Shown: positions 20,722-31,924, counted from the stretch's first letter. The stretch is DNA of 64,000 bases from Sarcomyxa edulis (GCA_009761415.1 QUOL01000008.1:1116001-1180000), one strand, 5' to 3'. Notes: generated by a model from the sequence alone, not told the origin. Translations and numbers: made by a program.

Positions 20722-22597
20722 TCAGATGCGGGGGCGCGTCCCGTTCAGCTTGTTGTAAAGTATCTGTTTGGCGTGAGCCTGTGGTAGTGTTATTAGTCCC
20801 CCTCTGATCTGCTGTATCTCCCCGACCACTGTTCAATCCCCATCCGTCCGCCAGAGTCTGCTGTCTCATCCCGTCTCCCGACCCCTTTTCCGCAGCCCCA
20901 CCGGGTGTCACCCTCCCACTCCCATTCCCACCTCGCGTTGCGAAACCCCCCGTGCCTCTGACTCCTCCCCCCTCACCTCGCTTTCCACCTGCTAATCTTC
21001 CATATCCCCGGCCATTCTTCCCTTGTCTCTCCTGTGTCCAGCCGCCTCTCCACTCGCTACCATCCTGCCACGTCGCATCTTGGTTGTTCTGGTACATGTC
21101 TCCTGCATCATTACGCTCCCAAGTTTTTGGATCATTAGTAGGGAAAAAGCGATACTTCGTCTCGGGACTATGAGCCTGTAGACGAGCAAGTTTGTCCTGG
21201 AAATACTCGCATTGGCGGTCAGCAGCCCCGTGACCAGTCTTCTTGCAGTTAGAGCAACGGAATGCCCTAGGGTCCGTGACAGTGCAGCTGGAGGTACGGT
21301 GAGTCTCCGCACAACGCGCACAGACATCCCCCTCGACTTTACAGTCCGCTGCCAAATGATTTGTGCCCATCGTCTGGCACTTCAAGCAACGTTTGGGTTC
21401 TGGGAGCAGCTTGCGTACCAGAACCTTCTTCCCTTCGATGAATAATCCATGCTCGATGGCATGATTTGCCCCTTCCCGGTCAGTGAACCCCAGAATAGCG
21501 TGGGCGCTCTGCTGTCCAACCGAACGCAAGTGCACGGCCTTGATGAACTTGGCGGTCTCAATAGAATCCCGCGACAACCCACTCGCCTCCTCAACTGCCC
21601 TTAAGGCCCCATACAAGGAGGGATCGAAAGACGTAGGGACGTACTCCACAACCGTATACACCAAACGCGTCTTGAGAACGGACGTACCTCCATAGTAGGA
21701 GAGGAACGATCGCATTGGCTCTGGGCCGCGAATCCACTCTGCTGCTTCCTTCGAATTTAGGTGATACAGCACCCCACCGTTTCTGAACCGTCGGGCCCCA
21801 ACAAAAGTCGTTCCCGCCGGGCTATCAGAGGCTTCCAGCCCCATCAAGTGAAGGGCTGTAATGGCTTTCTCCACAAGTTCTTTCGCAGTGAGATTCTCCG
21901 TAGCGTTAGACGTCACGCCTGGAGCCTGGTCGATCACGATCTGACAGTCTACAGAGTCCCCTCGAGCGATAGTAGCTGCATGCACCGGAGGCGCGTGACG
22001 GACGGCGTTGGCGTAAGAGGCAGGCAAAGGCTGAGGCCGGGATGGCGGGGGCTGGTCCAAAAGCTCGGTAGTCGCGTCGCCTAGCTGCTTCGTGAGACTG
22101 TGGAATTCCTCGCGAAACTCGTCCAAAGCGCCCGTAACGCTGACGGCGGAGGACTGTAACCTAGAGTTTGACTCTGCGTTTTGTTTTAAGTGTTCTGTCA
22201 GCTTCTCAACAACTGCAGCCGCAACACTATCGACCGTCTGGGTCTGTGACACCTGCTCCAACAAAAATGCGACTGCCCGCATGCCTTCCACCGCTTGTAA
22301 AGGGATCTTCGTCACCCCTTGAGACAACTGCAATAACCCCAACCCCAGCGTCGCGCAAGTGACCGGTTCCCCCATCACCAAAAAACCTCTCTTCTCCAAA
22401 AAACGCCTCCCCGCTTTTGCATCATTGACATCTGTAAGTATACCACTCGCCTTTACTAGGTCCTCCCTCGTCTTCGGTTGTGTTGAGTCTATAGAGCTTG
22501 CGGGCGTCCTGGAGCGAAGTCTCGATGGCTGGGTTGTCGTCCCTGCGCTGTTTGCGGTGCTTTTTGCTGATGAATCTCGCGAACTGAAAGTCGACAT
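20714..22597 (-). CDS. LINE ORF1: nucleic-acid-binding protein with zinc knuckles
   Basis: A 627-residue uninterrupted ORF upstream of ORF2. A Ser/Thr-rich start is followed by a helical region (FLLEQVSQTQTVDSVAAAVV) and a middle domain. About residues 400-465 hold a run of CCHC-like knuckles (CLKCQTMGTNHLAADC, CARCAETHRTSSC, CSNCKKTGHGAADRQC). The tail is Gly/Arg/Gln-rich. ORF1 proteins of this kind coat LINE RNA and act as chaperones. The stop lies in ATGTCTGA, which also contains the ORF2 start, suggesting termination-reinitiation for ORF2 expression. Confidence 0.9.
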   Translation of the reverse strand: MSTFSSRDSSAKSTANSAGTTTQPSRLRSRTPASSIDSTQPKTREDLVKASGILTDVNDAKAGRRFLEKRGFLVMGEPVTCATLGLGLLQLSQGVTKIPLQAVEGMRAVAFLLEQVSQTQTVDSVAAAVVEKLTEHLKQNAESNSRLQSSAVSVTGALDEFREEFHSLTKQLGDATTELLDQPPPSRPQPLPASYANAVRHAPPVHAATIARGDSVDCQIVIDQAPGVTSNATENLTAKELVEKAITALHLMGLEASDSPAGTTFVGARRFRNGGVLYHLNSKEAAEWIRGPEPMRSFLSYYGGTSVLKTRLVYTVVEYVPTSFDPSLYGALRAVEEASGLSRDSIETAKFIKAVHLRSVGQQSAHAILGFTDREGANHAIEHGLFIEGKKVLVRKLLPEPKRCLKCQTMGTNHLAADCKVEGDVCARCAETHRTSSCTVTDPRAFRCSNCKKTGHGAADRQCEYFQDKLARLQAHSPETKYRFFPTNDPKTWERNDAGDMYQNNQDATWQDGSEWRGGWTQERQGKNGRGYGRLAGGKRGEGGGVRGTGGFATRGGNGSGRVTPGGAAEKGSGDGMRQQTLADGWGLNSGRGDTADQRGTNNTTTGSRQTDTLQQAERDAPPHLNV

Positions 22598-22735
22598 GGA
22601 GTCAGACAGTATTTTAATAGATAACTAGGGTGCTAAGAGAGCGCTTATGTGCCCCGTAGCTCGAATTGCTGGAATGCCCAGTCGCTTTTTTCGGGGTCCT
22701 AGTCGGAGTGCCAGGTGGTAGCCGGAAGAGAGGGC

Positions 22736-22750
22736 TCGAAATTTGATCTT
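22736..22750. repeat. Target-site duplication of the LINE, 5' copy
   Basis: TCGAAATTTGATCTT on the + strand, within the P450 I-helix exon; matches 16469-16483 exactly. Confidence 0.9.
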
Positions 22751-24057
22751 GCATCTCCATGTCACTCATCTTGTTAGATGCCTTCGTAGACGTATTCGCG
22801 CTGACTGTTGTATATCTGTCAAAAAGGGTCACACCAGCAGAGAGAGTGTATGCATACCGATTACGCTGAGAAGGTCTCTCTCGGGCTCCAAACCAAGCTT
22901 GAATGCTTCACTTTTCGCTTCGATGAGATCGACGGCGATCTTGCCAGTCAAAACTCTACTGTGTCGAATGAGGCGCAAAGTAGTGGTAGGAAGCAACAAA
23001 GCGAGTCGTAACACAGTCGATGGAAGGTATGGGAGTATACTGTCGCCGAGTATCGAAGCCTTAGTACGACTTGAAGACATTGGGCTAGACCATTGATATA
23101 TTAGAACATGCGCGAAACGAATCATGGAAGGGAGGCGGACACGAGGTTGTGAAAGCTTCTTGCGATTTCGCTACCTTCTAATCCTTGTTCTACTGTATTG
23201 AAACTGTATCCCATGGCCGCTGCGAACTCCTTTCAGTCGACTGAGGGAGCTGAACAAGTCATGATTTACCTTCGCCGATAGCATCCAATGTACCATTATG
23301 CAATGCCGGCGCGACATTCATGATTCCTTTGGGATCAGAGGTACACGATGTTTCCCAGGTCTCTGCAATCTAAGTCAAGAGTGAGACAGATGGTATGGAA
23401 CTGCGAAAAGCTGAACGAATTTACCTTTTCGGCAATCTTTTGGAATACTGACGGCAACGCACGCACATTGGTGTGGGAGAAAGCTGGATTCATCACAGAA
23501 CGGACGCGTTGATGGTCGGATCCTGAATCGAAGTCAGTGTTGTACCACAATCCGCACTGCAATAGAGGAGCGGAAGATACCGTGGACATAGAACAAACTT
23601 CCTTCTCCAAGAAGCATACGGACAATCTGCTGCTGCTGTGGTGAGCGGACGAATGTGGAGGTGTCGCTCAAGATATGCTTGAGGGCAGCTGCATCTGATA
23701 CCATGAGGCGATCTTCCTGTATGAACCGAGTGTTTCAGTTTGCGATAACATCCACCAGGATATGGGGAGACTGACACCGAAGCATCCTTTGATACGATAC
23801 AAAGGGCCGTATTGACTTTGCCACTTGAACTCGTGCTCCCCGTACTCAGAGGCCAGAAGAAGCTCCCGCAAGTTTCCTACAGATAGAGTGATAAGCCTCT
23901 ACAGATAAATATGAAGCATTTGATAGCGCGGCACACCGTAAACCCAAGATGACGAAGGAGGTCCTGGGATACGCCGTATCGGATTTCGTGACCGTCGCTG
24001 GACGATGTACAAGAGGTAGAGCACAACACAGGCAGCACAGAGTGTCAAACCGTCCAT

Positions 24058-25030
24058 CCTATGAGGGGTCAAGTGTGGGGTATGATTTGTGATGAATAGA
24101 GGTTATATAAAGGTCATCTTGACGTGAGCTCGAAGTCCAGCTTGTATTCGGCTCCTTGTCCGTCCCGGATGCAGGGTGGAAGAAGCTCGACTTAAGGTTC
24201 GATGAACTTCAAATCGCAAAGAAGAGAGAAGCTTAGAGGTCGAGGAAGCTAGCCTGAGAGAGCCTCGGGCTCCCTGTACATGTGGCCGTTCCGCTGATAC
24301 TCAATCTGGCGTGTACAGAATTGATGTAACACATATAGGATTCATGGTGGATTTTCGTTCTCATGTCGTCCAAGCCCTGCTAGGTTTCAATGTTTCAAGA
24401 GCACTGGTAGCAAATTGTCAGTCCTGAGGATGAAAAGGCACGGAGGACCGTGGTAGTGAGACTTGAGTACTACTCAGAAGCAGAAAACGTTGTGACCGTG
24501 ACAACAATGAATCCCGTGACTGGATTTCACTCCGTCGCGTCCTTACGAGTCAGTCACTTATGTGGCGTTTTTCCAACTCCATTTGCTCCTTATATACGAA
24601 CATACACCTTGTCGCTTTCAATACACGGCCCCGCACAATCACGTAAAATTTTACAACGCCAACCTCCGCGCTTATAATACAGATAGAGACTCGGAGTCGG
24701 ACTTATTGACATGGCCGTACCGTCGTAAGTGCGGAATATGGGGATACAAAATTGGGATGCGTACTCCGGCAGGTTGAGCGTAGACCAGTCCATAGGAGGG
24801 CCGGAGTGGCCACTAGACGCAAATAACTGAGGGAGAAGCTCATACTATCTTTCATGCAACGCGGTCTATCTCCCTACTGCTCCCAGTTCGGTTGATGATC
24901 GAGGACAGGGTAAGTTATCAGTGAGGGACATATTGTGATTAACGTCCATGGATATAATATGTTAACCCAAATTCCACACAAATGCCACCACAAAACGAAA
25001 GAAAAGATATAAATACATGCATGTGTCATG
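24058..25030. other. Intergenic, P450 promoter side
   Basis: 973 bp between the P450 start (-) and the 3' end of the golgin gene (-). It contains the P450 promoter. No gene was recognised; open frames at 24450-24793 are composition products. Confidence 0.6.
24103..24113 (-). promoter_or_regulatory. TATA-like element upstream of the P450
   Basis: Minus strand CCTTTATATAA, about 46-56 nt upstream of the P450 ATG. Position and sequence fit a TATA box; not otherwise supported. Confidence 0.4.
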
Positions 25031-26908
25031 TTACGGCGGCGCTATCTCCCTCTCCCTCTCCTTTCCCTTCCTCGATGGCGGTGGATCAAGGGTTAGATTA
25101 GGTGTACTGGCCATTGCCGCAGAATTGAACCCCGAGGGCAATCTTCGTTGATTGTGAGATGGAGTAGAGTATGAGTTACCCAGAGTGGAGAATGCCTGAG
25201 TGGGTGTGTGGGTCTGCGTTGTCGGAGTGCCGGGGAGGGATGTGTTAGATCGTTGTGTCGGAGAGCTGACGGTGGATTCACCCGATCCTGCTTCGGTGAG
25301 TAAGAATTCTACCCATAATCGAGAGAATGACTGCAAAGAGAACACGAAAATCAAGAAAGGTCTCTGAGACATAGATAAGATCAACGTACTTCTGTTTCGT
25401 CCGTCTTTTCAAGTTCGTGACCTTGAGACGCCGAAGAGGTCGAGGACCTGCCCCAGAACCCAGATGCGTTGGAAGCAGGGGCTGGATGAGCACGTTGGAG
25501 TCCTGCTTTTTCTCTTTCAGAGTCTGACCATGATAGGATGGTGGCAAGTAGGGAGAGCATTTCGAACCGCTTAGCGTCGGCTCGAGGTGTGGTTAGGAAG
25601 GAAAGAAGGACGTTGGTGACCAGACGTCTATCTACATTCGTCTCGGAAGAGTTGCGTCGAAGTCGGCGGAGAGCTTCCATTAGGTGTTCGTTGATTATTA
25701 CGGCTAGAAAAGGGATATGTGGTTGGAAGATACGAGATGTACAGGTAAGCATGTACCTTCATGCCGTAGCTTTCCAATTAGTAAATTCTTCTCTTTCACT
25801 TCCTTTTCGAGTTCTTGTGTTCTTGATGTATTCGTTTGTGTCTCTTCGAGGGTCATCTACAGAGGTTCCAAATCGATCAATGTGAGCTCGGAAATTCTGT
25901 TTGATACGACATACCTCTGCTGTCAAAGCTCGGTGCTTGTACTCGGCCAACGATTGCGTGACTTGAGTCAGCTGCGAATCGTAATCTTTGACGGCTTGTC
26001 GCAATTCATGATCCTTTGCTGTCAAGACATCAGAGAGATGTAATATCCAAAGAAAGAGAGACTGACCAGCCTGGAAATCTTGCAGTACCGACTGCAGGTT
26101 ATCCGATTTTTCGCGTTCTGATTCAAGCTCTGCATCCGCCCTCTCCCTCGCTTCGCGTTCCTGTTCCAATTCACGTTTCAGCGTCTCTAACGTGGACTTG
26201 TTTTCATCCGCATTGACTCGTTCTTGCAGCGCTGTTCGCTCCCACTCATCTCTTTCCATCCGACATCGTTCCAGTTCTGTTTGCGTTTCGCGTAACTCCC
26301 GCTCGCGCAACAGACTTTCCTGCGCGTTCTCCTGCAAAGCACGATTTCGCATGTTGTCTAGTTCATTCGAAGCCCTCTGAGCCTCTTCATTCGACGCTAT
26401 CAATTCCTCTTTCAGTGTTTCTACCGTGGAGGAAAGGTCATCATTCTGCGCATTCAATTGTTGCACTAGCTGTTCTCGTCGGTCGAGTTCTTCCTACGCG
26501 GATACGTTCGTTAGACATTGAGCATTGCATTCAGAACTTCAACAAGTCAGAAATGACTAGACGCACAGCATCTTGTTTTAGCTTGTTCCCCAGTGTCGTA
26601 CGCATTGTGGTCAACTTTGCCAGTAAATTGCGGTAATGCGTTGCAAGCTCGTCTTTCTCCTCCCGGGTCTTTTCCAATTCCCGCTGTAGTCTAACCACTG
26701 GGTCCGTATCGGCATCGTCCTTGTGTGGGTTTCCGTTAGGACTTGGGCTGGTGATACGACCATTGAGTATACCATTGGCACTGACAGGCGGTGAGACACC
26801 CCGGTCACTGTCGAGTGAAAGACGCAGATCAGTTAGATGAGTTGGAGACACCGAACCTGATGGCGAGGAGGGGATATCCTTTGGGCTAGTTGGGCCATTG
26901 GCGGACAT
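25031..26908 (-). CDS. RUD3: RUD3-like golgin with C-terminal GRAB/GRIP-related domain
   Basis: Starts at ATG 26908 (MSANGPTSPKDIPSS) and ends at TAA 25031-25033, with about five exons. A Ser/Pro-rich head is followed by a long coiled coil: VRLQRELEKTREEKDELATH, then SNEEAQRASNELDNMRNRAL and ELERCRMERDEWERTALQER. Near the C-terminus, INEHLMEALRRLRRNSSETN and RRLVTNVLLSFLTTPRADAK with RFEMLSLLATILSWSDSERE match the GRIP-related Arf-binding (GRAB) domain of yeast Rud3 / animal GMAP-210. These proteins tether vesicles at the cis-Golgi through Arf1-GTP. A low-complexity Ser/Thr/Pro tail follows. It shares a 225-bp divergent promoter region with the F-box gene. Confidence 0.8.
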
Positions 26909-27133
26909 GGAGAGGTGCAGGACGTGGCAAGACTTTTGGCGGAGTACCTACACGTTGGATTATAATTAGAATAATTATGTTGCGATTTCAACTCACTGCC
27001 GCCCCAAACCCTCTCTTGCTCTCCCGGCGTCCATCAAACTTCGAGTTATCCCAAGTTTTATCTCCAGCTTGAGAGACGATCTCACTAGGAGACCCTCATT
27101 CTGCCAACAATATAGCTATCGAACTACCACTCA
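26909..27133. promoter_or_regulatory. Divergent promoter region, RUD3-like / F-box gene
   Basis: 225 bp between the divergent start codons. No distinct TATA box seen. Confidence 0.45.
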
Positions 27134-29378
27134 TGTATAGAACTGTTGGCCTTCTCGATATTCCAGTGGAACTCATTTGCCAAATACTTTCGTATCTCGA
27201 ACTCCGGGACCTTTTGCATTGCACAGAAGTGCGTACTCATACGCTTCATCCATGACCTTGTCCAAACTTTTCAAACCATCCATGGCCACGTAGATCAACA
27301 AACATATCAGAAGAGTTGTCTTGGATTCGTCGCGTCTGCAATACACTATCGAGTTATGCATGTATGGGATGGTCTCCATTCTCCCATCATCGAAAGACCC
27401 TCCTCTGGCTACGCGTCTTAAGTTCCTAAGAGACCGCGAAGAGGCTTGGAGAGTGCTTGCGTGGAGAGGTCAACAAGCCTTGACTCTTCCTCCCACTGGA
27501 TCAGTCTACGAGTTCATTGGAGGCATATACGCCAACGGAAAGGAAGATGACCGAAAAGTCACCTCATCAATAACTTTTTTCAAACTTCCTTCCTCATCCG
27601 ATGAACCAGTGAAGGTGTGGCGCCATTCAATGGGCGATATATCTGTCGTCGATTTTACTATGGATCCAGCTCAAGATCTGATAGCTCTTGTAGCCCTCGC
27701 ACCGCCAGAGTCAGTTCTTTATCTTCTGTATTATCTCGAGCTTGAGCTTTACCAAACGTATTCGCTCCTAGATCCCAATTCATGTACGAGGTCCACCTCC
27801 ACTCAATCACAACGAACAAGCCTCACCCCAAGGCCTCCGTAACTATACTCCCCTGCCTCCTCAAAACCCCTCTAGGAATGGCGGCGAACCCAGAATTCGA
27901 TACAACTGTGAAAATCCAAATTGCAGGCAATCTGATCGCACTGCTAGTCAAGGAAGTAATGAACACTCCCACAGCTCATCTCGAAATCTGGCATTGGGAG
28001 TCCGGACCGCAATTCTCTGTACGTACACACCCCTTCAAGCGCCTACTCGCTGCGTTTCTGGGGATATACCATTGACAAGAAATACCTTGCTCCACAGTGT
28101 TCCCTGACGCGTCAAACCGGAATTGACGATTTCGCATTCCTATCGCGTACGTCGTTCCTCCTCGTCCGACCGACTGGAAGATTCGAAGTATGTACGTTTC
28201 GGAATCCTTCAGAGGCTGCAGGCTCGAACGTACCCATATCAAAAGCGAGTTATGTGTTACCGCCGTTACTGCCCGGGTACGCCTACTGGTACATATCCAT
28301 GAGCAGTAATCCCTCTGCGGGTTACGTTCCCGCAGGAGGAGAAGGGACATCTCCAGTACCAGCACCAGCACCAGTACCCATTATCAGTAGTGATTCCGAA
28401 GACGACAGCGACAAGGACAATGACGATGCCACCCCCACACCACAAGCGCAACCCCGAAGCAGTAACACCATGTATTACCCCCGCCCAGACGAACGCATCC
28501 ACGCGTGCTGCTTATATATCACCAACCTATCTGAAGAAGGCAACCACTACGTCCACTCTTTTGTATTCTTCGTCAACATCAGTACATTTCTAGAACACAC
28601 AACCAAAGACGAACTCTGCCCGTCCTCTCCACTAGCCTCTATATGGTCCGAATATATCGTCACGGACGACGAAGAAGACACGCAGGAAACTCCGATGACG
28701 AGTCCTTCTCAGGTTATACAGCTGCTTTTACCTGACGGTGATCCCTATGCGAATGCTAGCCCGTATTACAAGACGATTCCTTGGGATTCGTGGGGACCGC
28801 AGAATACTCGTTGGTTCCGCGAACGGCCGAGCACGGACTGGCAGCATGCGTTGTACGGGTATCGTACCGTCGACACCGTCCCGGCTCCACAACTGAGGCC
28901 AAAGGCTTATCGCGTACACGCTGAACCACCCGACACACAAGAGTCCGAACTCGCAAATGCTGCACTCGCTGCATATATTAACACCGACACCGATGAAATA
29001 GATGAATTTGGGGAATGGTCGAGACATCCTGGACCTGCCCACCGGCGAATACGGGTTCGCGATTTTAATCCGTACGGTGTTCGAAGGGCATTGAACGAGG
29101 AGAAGGCGGAGTCACCCTCGAGTTCGCCGTGTCCTTCTCATTCACGAAGACGAATCGTGACGGAACCGAGTATCACGTCTAGCTTCGGTGTATTCGAGAA
29201 TGACATCATCTCCTGTTTACCTTATGTGGAGGTGATGAGTCCTAGACTGGAAGTGGTGGATGGAGAGCTGAGAGGAGGGTATGATGTGACGGATGCTATG
29301 ATGGATGATGGTAGGGTTTTGTTGCTGAAGCGGAGTATCTTAGGTGGGTTGAGAGGTATTGATGTTTTGACTGTTTGA
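27134..29378 (+). CDS. F-box protein, mushroom-type
   Basis: ATG 27134 opens a short exon with an F-box helix pair (LLDIPVELICQILSYLELRD LLHC), followed by an intron to about 27291. The next exon reads INKHIRRVVLDSSRLQYTIE and then RLKFLRDREEAWRVLAWRG, a signature of the large agaric F-box family. Later segments are VHLHSITTNKPHPKASV, HLEIWHWESGPQF, FLLVRPTGRFE, PDERIHACCLYI and VHSFVFFVNIS. An intron with donor GTCAGT near 27710 and one of 80-90 nt near 28018 are needed to keep the frame. Such proteins recruit substrates to SCF ubiquitin ligases; the target is unknown. A Pro/Ala and acidic low-complexity insert lies at about 28340-28450. Stop TGA at 29376-29378. Confidence 0.8.
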
Positions 29379-29761
29379 TACCGGTAACACTAGATACGCA
29401 ATGTGATATTCTTTGCAAAAATGCGCGTACGGGATGGGGTGACATGAGAGGGGATGAGCTAATTTATCGCTCTTCGAGTTTCCAGTCCATGCTAGACTTC
29501 GCGACGCTCGGAATCAGTCGATACCCTCCACCCAATCTCGGACGAATTGACTGCATCATTCCAAGTTGATTTCCTACACATGAAGTATATGCACCGTACT
29601 TAGATCTTGCTCATTGTGACATCTCTGTACCGGGCAATCTTCTCGAAGACACGTTCTTCACCGCCGATCCCAGTGCCCATCAAAGGATGCCCACCACTAC
29701 CATATTCTTCCCTCATTCTTCCCTCTCATCGCCGAGACGAACACACATAACGCACAGAGCT
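29379..29761. other. Intergenic between convergent genes
   Basis: 383 bp between the F-box gene (+) and RPR2 (-) stops. Nothing recognised. Confidence 0.6.
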
Positions 29762-30704
29762 TCACGCGATATACAACCCATTCCCCAGCTCCCCTTCACC
29801 GACACCGACACCAACACCACCATCAACGACCTTTTCGTTCCCGCAAAACACGACATGGCCGGCATCCCTGCGGGCAGAAAGAGGTGGAAGCCTCGCCATG
29901 ACCATAATACGCGGACCTTTCGAACGTTTTCTCCGAGTAGACGTATCAGGCATTGACATTGACATCGGGACGTCCGTCGCCATGCTCATGCTTTGATCGA
30001 CGTCTCGTTCAGAAGATATTGATATCGACATTGATGCTAAAGTCGGAGGAGCTGGTATCCGACGCGACATCTTGCAAGCACTACACGTATACGTTACGAC
30101 GTGTCCGTGAGATGGAGAACCTGGGTGGGTGATATCATATTGTCATTTTAAGGATGGAATGAGCACGGTGTGGTTCTCGTGCCTTTGATTCGAACAGACG
30201 CGGTCAGGCCGGGGATTAGGACGGTTTGGCAGGCTTTGCATAGGGTGCGTTTTATGGCTGGATCCCTGAGTAGAAGTAAGATTGAGATATGATATGGACG
30301 ATCAAGACTCGGGAGGAAGGAAGGGAGTGATAGATGGACATGGATGGGGAAGGGGAAAGGGGAACACACATCTTAACCGTCGTTTTCTGTCCGACGATTC
30401 TCATCGAGGTGATGTAACTTTTTGAGAGGTCTTGTGTGGTCACTCTCGTTTGAGTTTGACGTCGTTTTTTCTTGGTTGGAGGGTCATTATGCGTAGTGGT
30501 TGGAGGGTCATGATGCGTAGTAGCATTTGATGATGAGGGAGTCGTAGATGAAGTGGAAGCCGAGGATGAGGAGGAGGATGAGGAGGAGGATGAGATGGTA
30601 TTAAGGTAAGTGCTGGCTTGATAGAGAAAACTGAGACGTTGGATGATGTCTCTGTTCGTGACACTGTTCACGTTAGGGACTTGGTCTTTGGTCTTTTTGG
30701 CCAT
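29762..30704 (-). CDS. RPR2: RNase P protein subunit Rpr2/Rpp21
   Basis: Starts at ATG 30702-30704 (MAKKTKDQVPNVNSV) and ends at TGA 29762-29764. The N-terminal helix NRDIIQRLSFLYQASTYLN and DLSKSYITSMRIVGQKT match the alpha-helical part of Rpr2/Rpp21. The zinc ribbon has CKAC (LCKACQTVLIPGLTASVRI) and CSAC (HGHVVTYTCSACKMSRRIP), four Cys in the expected order. The protein belongs to nuclear RNase P, which trims tRNA 5' leaders. A poly-Ser insert, encoded by a GAGGAT-rich microsatellite at about 30545-30600, and a Met/Ser-rich C-terminal extension are unusual. The intron at 30121-30182 must be GC-AG for the ribbon to be read; the first intron is about 110 nt. Confidence 0.85.
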
Positions 30705-31258
30705 TAGCGTCAATGTCAACGTCGGTCCAAGCGTCCGCGTCGGTCGTCTTCAAGCTTCGAGTTGAAAGCAAGCTCGAAGAAAGCGGTGAACCGTGTTTAC
30801 CGACACCATCCATCCCAAACTATCATGATCATCTTTTTGTTCCCGAGCCGCGGCAACATACGAGTCGTAACATGAGCTTGGCCGGCCAATACTTCTTTCG
30901 CGAACATCACATCTCCTCGAGCGGTAGGCAAATAAATAATGTAAGGAATAGAAGTCTCTGTCAGTAAGTATCTATCGTCTAAATGGTATAACTAATTAGC
31001 TATAGCAGAGTGACTACGGAGATCGGTAATTGGGTATGAATGCAGGACTTCTAGTAATTGGTTATAGGTATGAATGTAAGACAAAGACAAAGACGAAGGG
31101 ACTGCATAGTAGTAGTAGTGGTAGCGACGCGTAATCATCCTCGAAAGGCCGGAATCCCAAAGAATACGAAGATGAACATTAGAATTAGTTAGAGAGAGGG
31201 AGAGAAACGACCCGATAAATGAGGCATTTAGAGGGAAATGACCCGAGCAATAAAGCAT
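30705..31258. other. Intergenic
   Basis: 554 bp upstream of RPR2 and downstream of the next minus-strand gene. It contains a short TAG/GTA repeat near 31105-31125. No gene recognised. Confidence 0.6.
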
Positions 31259-31924
31259 CTATGCACTACAACTCCTCGTGACCTGTGGAATCTTCCGCAA
31301 CACTGGAGGCAACGCCTCCGCACTCGAAACCGCACGACGAACGACCTCGGGATCGAATATCCCGCCATCGACCTCGGCGTCGAATATCCCACCGTGACGA
31401 TCGCGAGCGTTAGCCGTAGCCAACCCCGACTCGGAATCGCACGCCGTAGCCAACACCTCCTTGACCCAATCCTGACAATTCCACTCCCCATCAGGTTGCA
31501 TCACATCCGTCTCGCTCGCAATCAGCTCTAACAGCTTCCGCTGCTTCAGCGTCGCAAACCCCAGCGCATACGCCTTATTCCCATTCCCATTCCTCCCCAT
31601 CCCCATCCCCATCCCCATCCCCACCCCCATCCCCTGCTCGACCTTAACCTTAACCTTAGTAAACGCCCCCCAATAAACGAGGTGTTCGTTATTGTAGGTT
31701 TCGAGGCTAAGAAGCCTACAACATTCGTTCCCCTGTGAAACCCCGACAGTCCAATAGATGGACCAATGGAAATCGCGGGTGAGGGTGTCTCGAGCTAGGT
31801 AGGGTTCTGGGATGTCGATGGAGAGGTAGATGGGGAGGGGGGTTGGGGGGTCGGGGGGGTAGGCGAGGCTGACGGGGGGTGGGATTCCGGGGTGGCGGCC
31901 TTGGTGCGGGAGGGGGGTTGACAT
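31259..31924 (-). CDS. Agaric protein of unknown function, NCQDWV motif
   Basis: A single uninterrupted exon of 221 codons, ATG 31924 to TAG 31259-31261. The product has a predicted alpha/beta pattern: YLSIDIPEPYLARDTLTRDF, HWSIYWTVGV, then CRLLSLETYNNEHLVYWG, and a conserved-looking WNCQDWVKEVLATAC near the C-terminus. I recall similar single-domain proteins (DUF6914-like) as expanded families in Agaricomycetes, but the assignment is from memory of the motif. The His and Cys/Asp in the motifs could form a catalytic pair; this is speculation. A Gly-Met repeat is encoded by tandem CCCCAT at about 31598-31634. Confidence 0.55.
   Translation of the reverse strand: MSTPLPHQGRHPGIPPPVSLAYPPDPPTPLPIYLSIDIPEPYLARDTLTRDFHWSIYWTVGVSQGNECCRLLSLETYNNEHLVYWGAFTKVKVKVEQGMGVGMGMGMGMGRNGNGNKAYALGFATLKQRKLLELIASETDVMQPDGEWNCQDWVKEVLATACDSESGLATANARDRHGGIFDAEVDGGIFDPEVVRRAVSSAEALPPVLRKIPQVTRSCSA
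31598..31634. repeat. Hexanucleotide repeat (CCCCAT)n
   Basis: About six imperfect copies inside a coding region, encoding a Gly-Met run in the minus-strand gene. Likely length-variable. Confidence 0.85.

Larger units (their letters stand above)
16484..22735 (-). mobile_element. Complete non-LTR retrotransposon (LINE, Tad1-like)
   Basis: A 6.25-kb element on the minus strand. It has a short 5' leader of about 138 bp, ORF1 (20714-22597), ORF2 (16753-20721), a 3' UTR of about 245 bp and an uninterrupted poly(A) tail, seen as 25 T on the + strand at 16482-16506. It is flanked by a 13-15 bp direct repeat. ORF2 order is endonuclease, reverse transcriptase, RNase H and a C-terminal Cys/His cluster. 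ORF1 carries CCHC knuckles, as in fungal Tad1 elements; the clade assignment is by architecture, not phylogeny. Both ORFs are full length without stops. The insertion lies in a P450 exon. Confidence 0.93.
15432..24057 (-). pseudogene. Cytochrome P450 gene interrupted by a LINE
   Basis: The 5' half lies at 22737-24057 and the 3' half at 15432-16483. ATG 24055-24057 starts an N-terminal membrane anchor (LTLCAACVVLYLLYIVQ) and a RRIPGPPSSSW hinge. A C-helix region (GSDHQRVRSVMNPAFSH) and ILGDSILPYLP follow. The I-helix is cut: minus-strand codons read ...MQDQIS before the LINE and ...TVMLAGQETAANTIAW after it. Downstream are the K-helix ExxR (EGLR), FKPSRWL, and the haem loop FLGGPRACIG with the Cys ligand, ending in LRVEIAE-TGA at 15432-15434. 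Apart from the LINE all motifs and about a dozen introns look intact, so the allele was functional until recently. As it stands, translation runs into LINE 5' sequence and stops about 40 codons later. This is a microsomal monooxygenase of unknown substrate. Confidence 0.85.

Noticed and set aside
17023..20787. Many + strand ORFs within the LINE
   Set aside because: Shadows of ORF2 on the opposite strand.
31238..31531. 97-codon + ORF
   Set aside because: Antisense to the unknown-function gene at 31259-31924, which has the better codon pattern and the NCQDWV motif.
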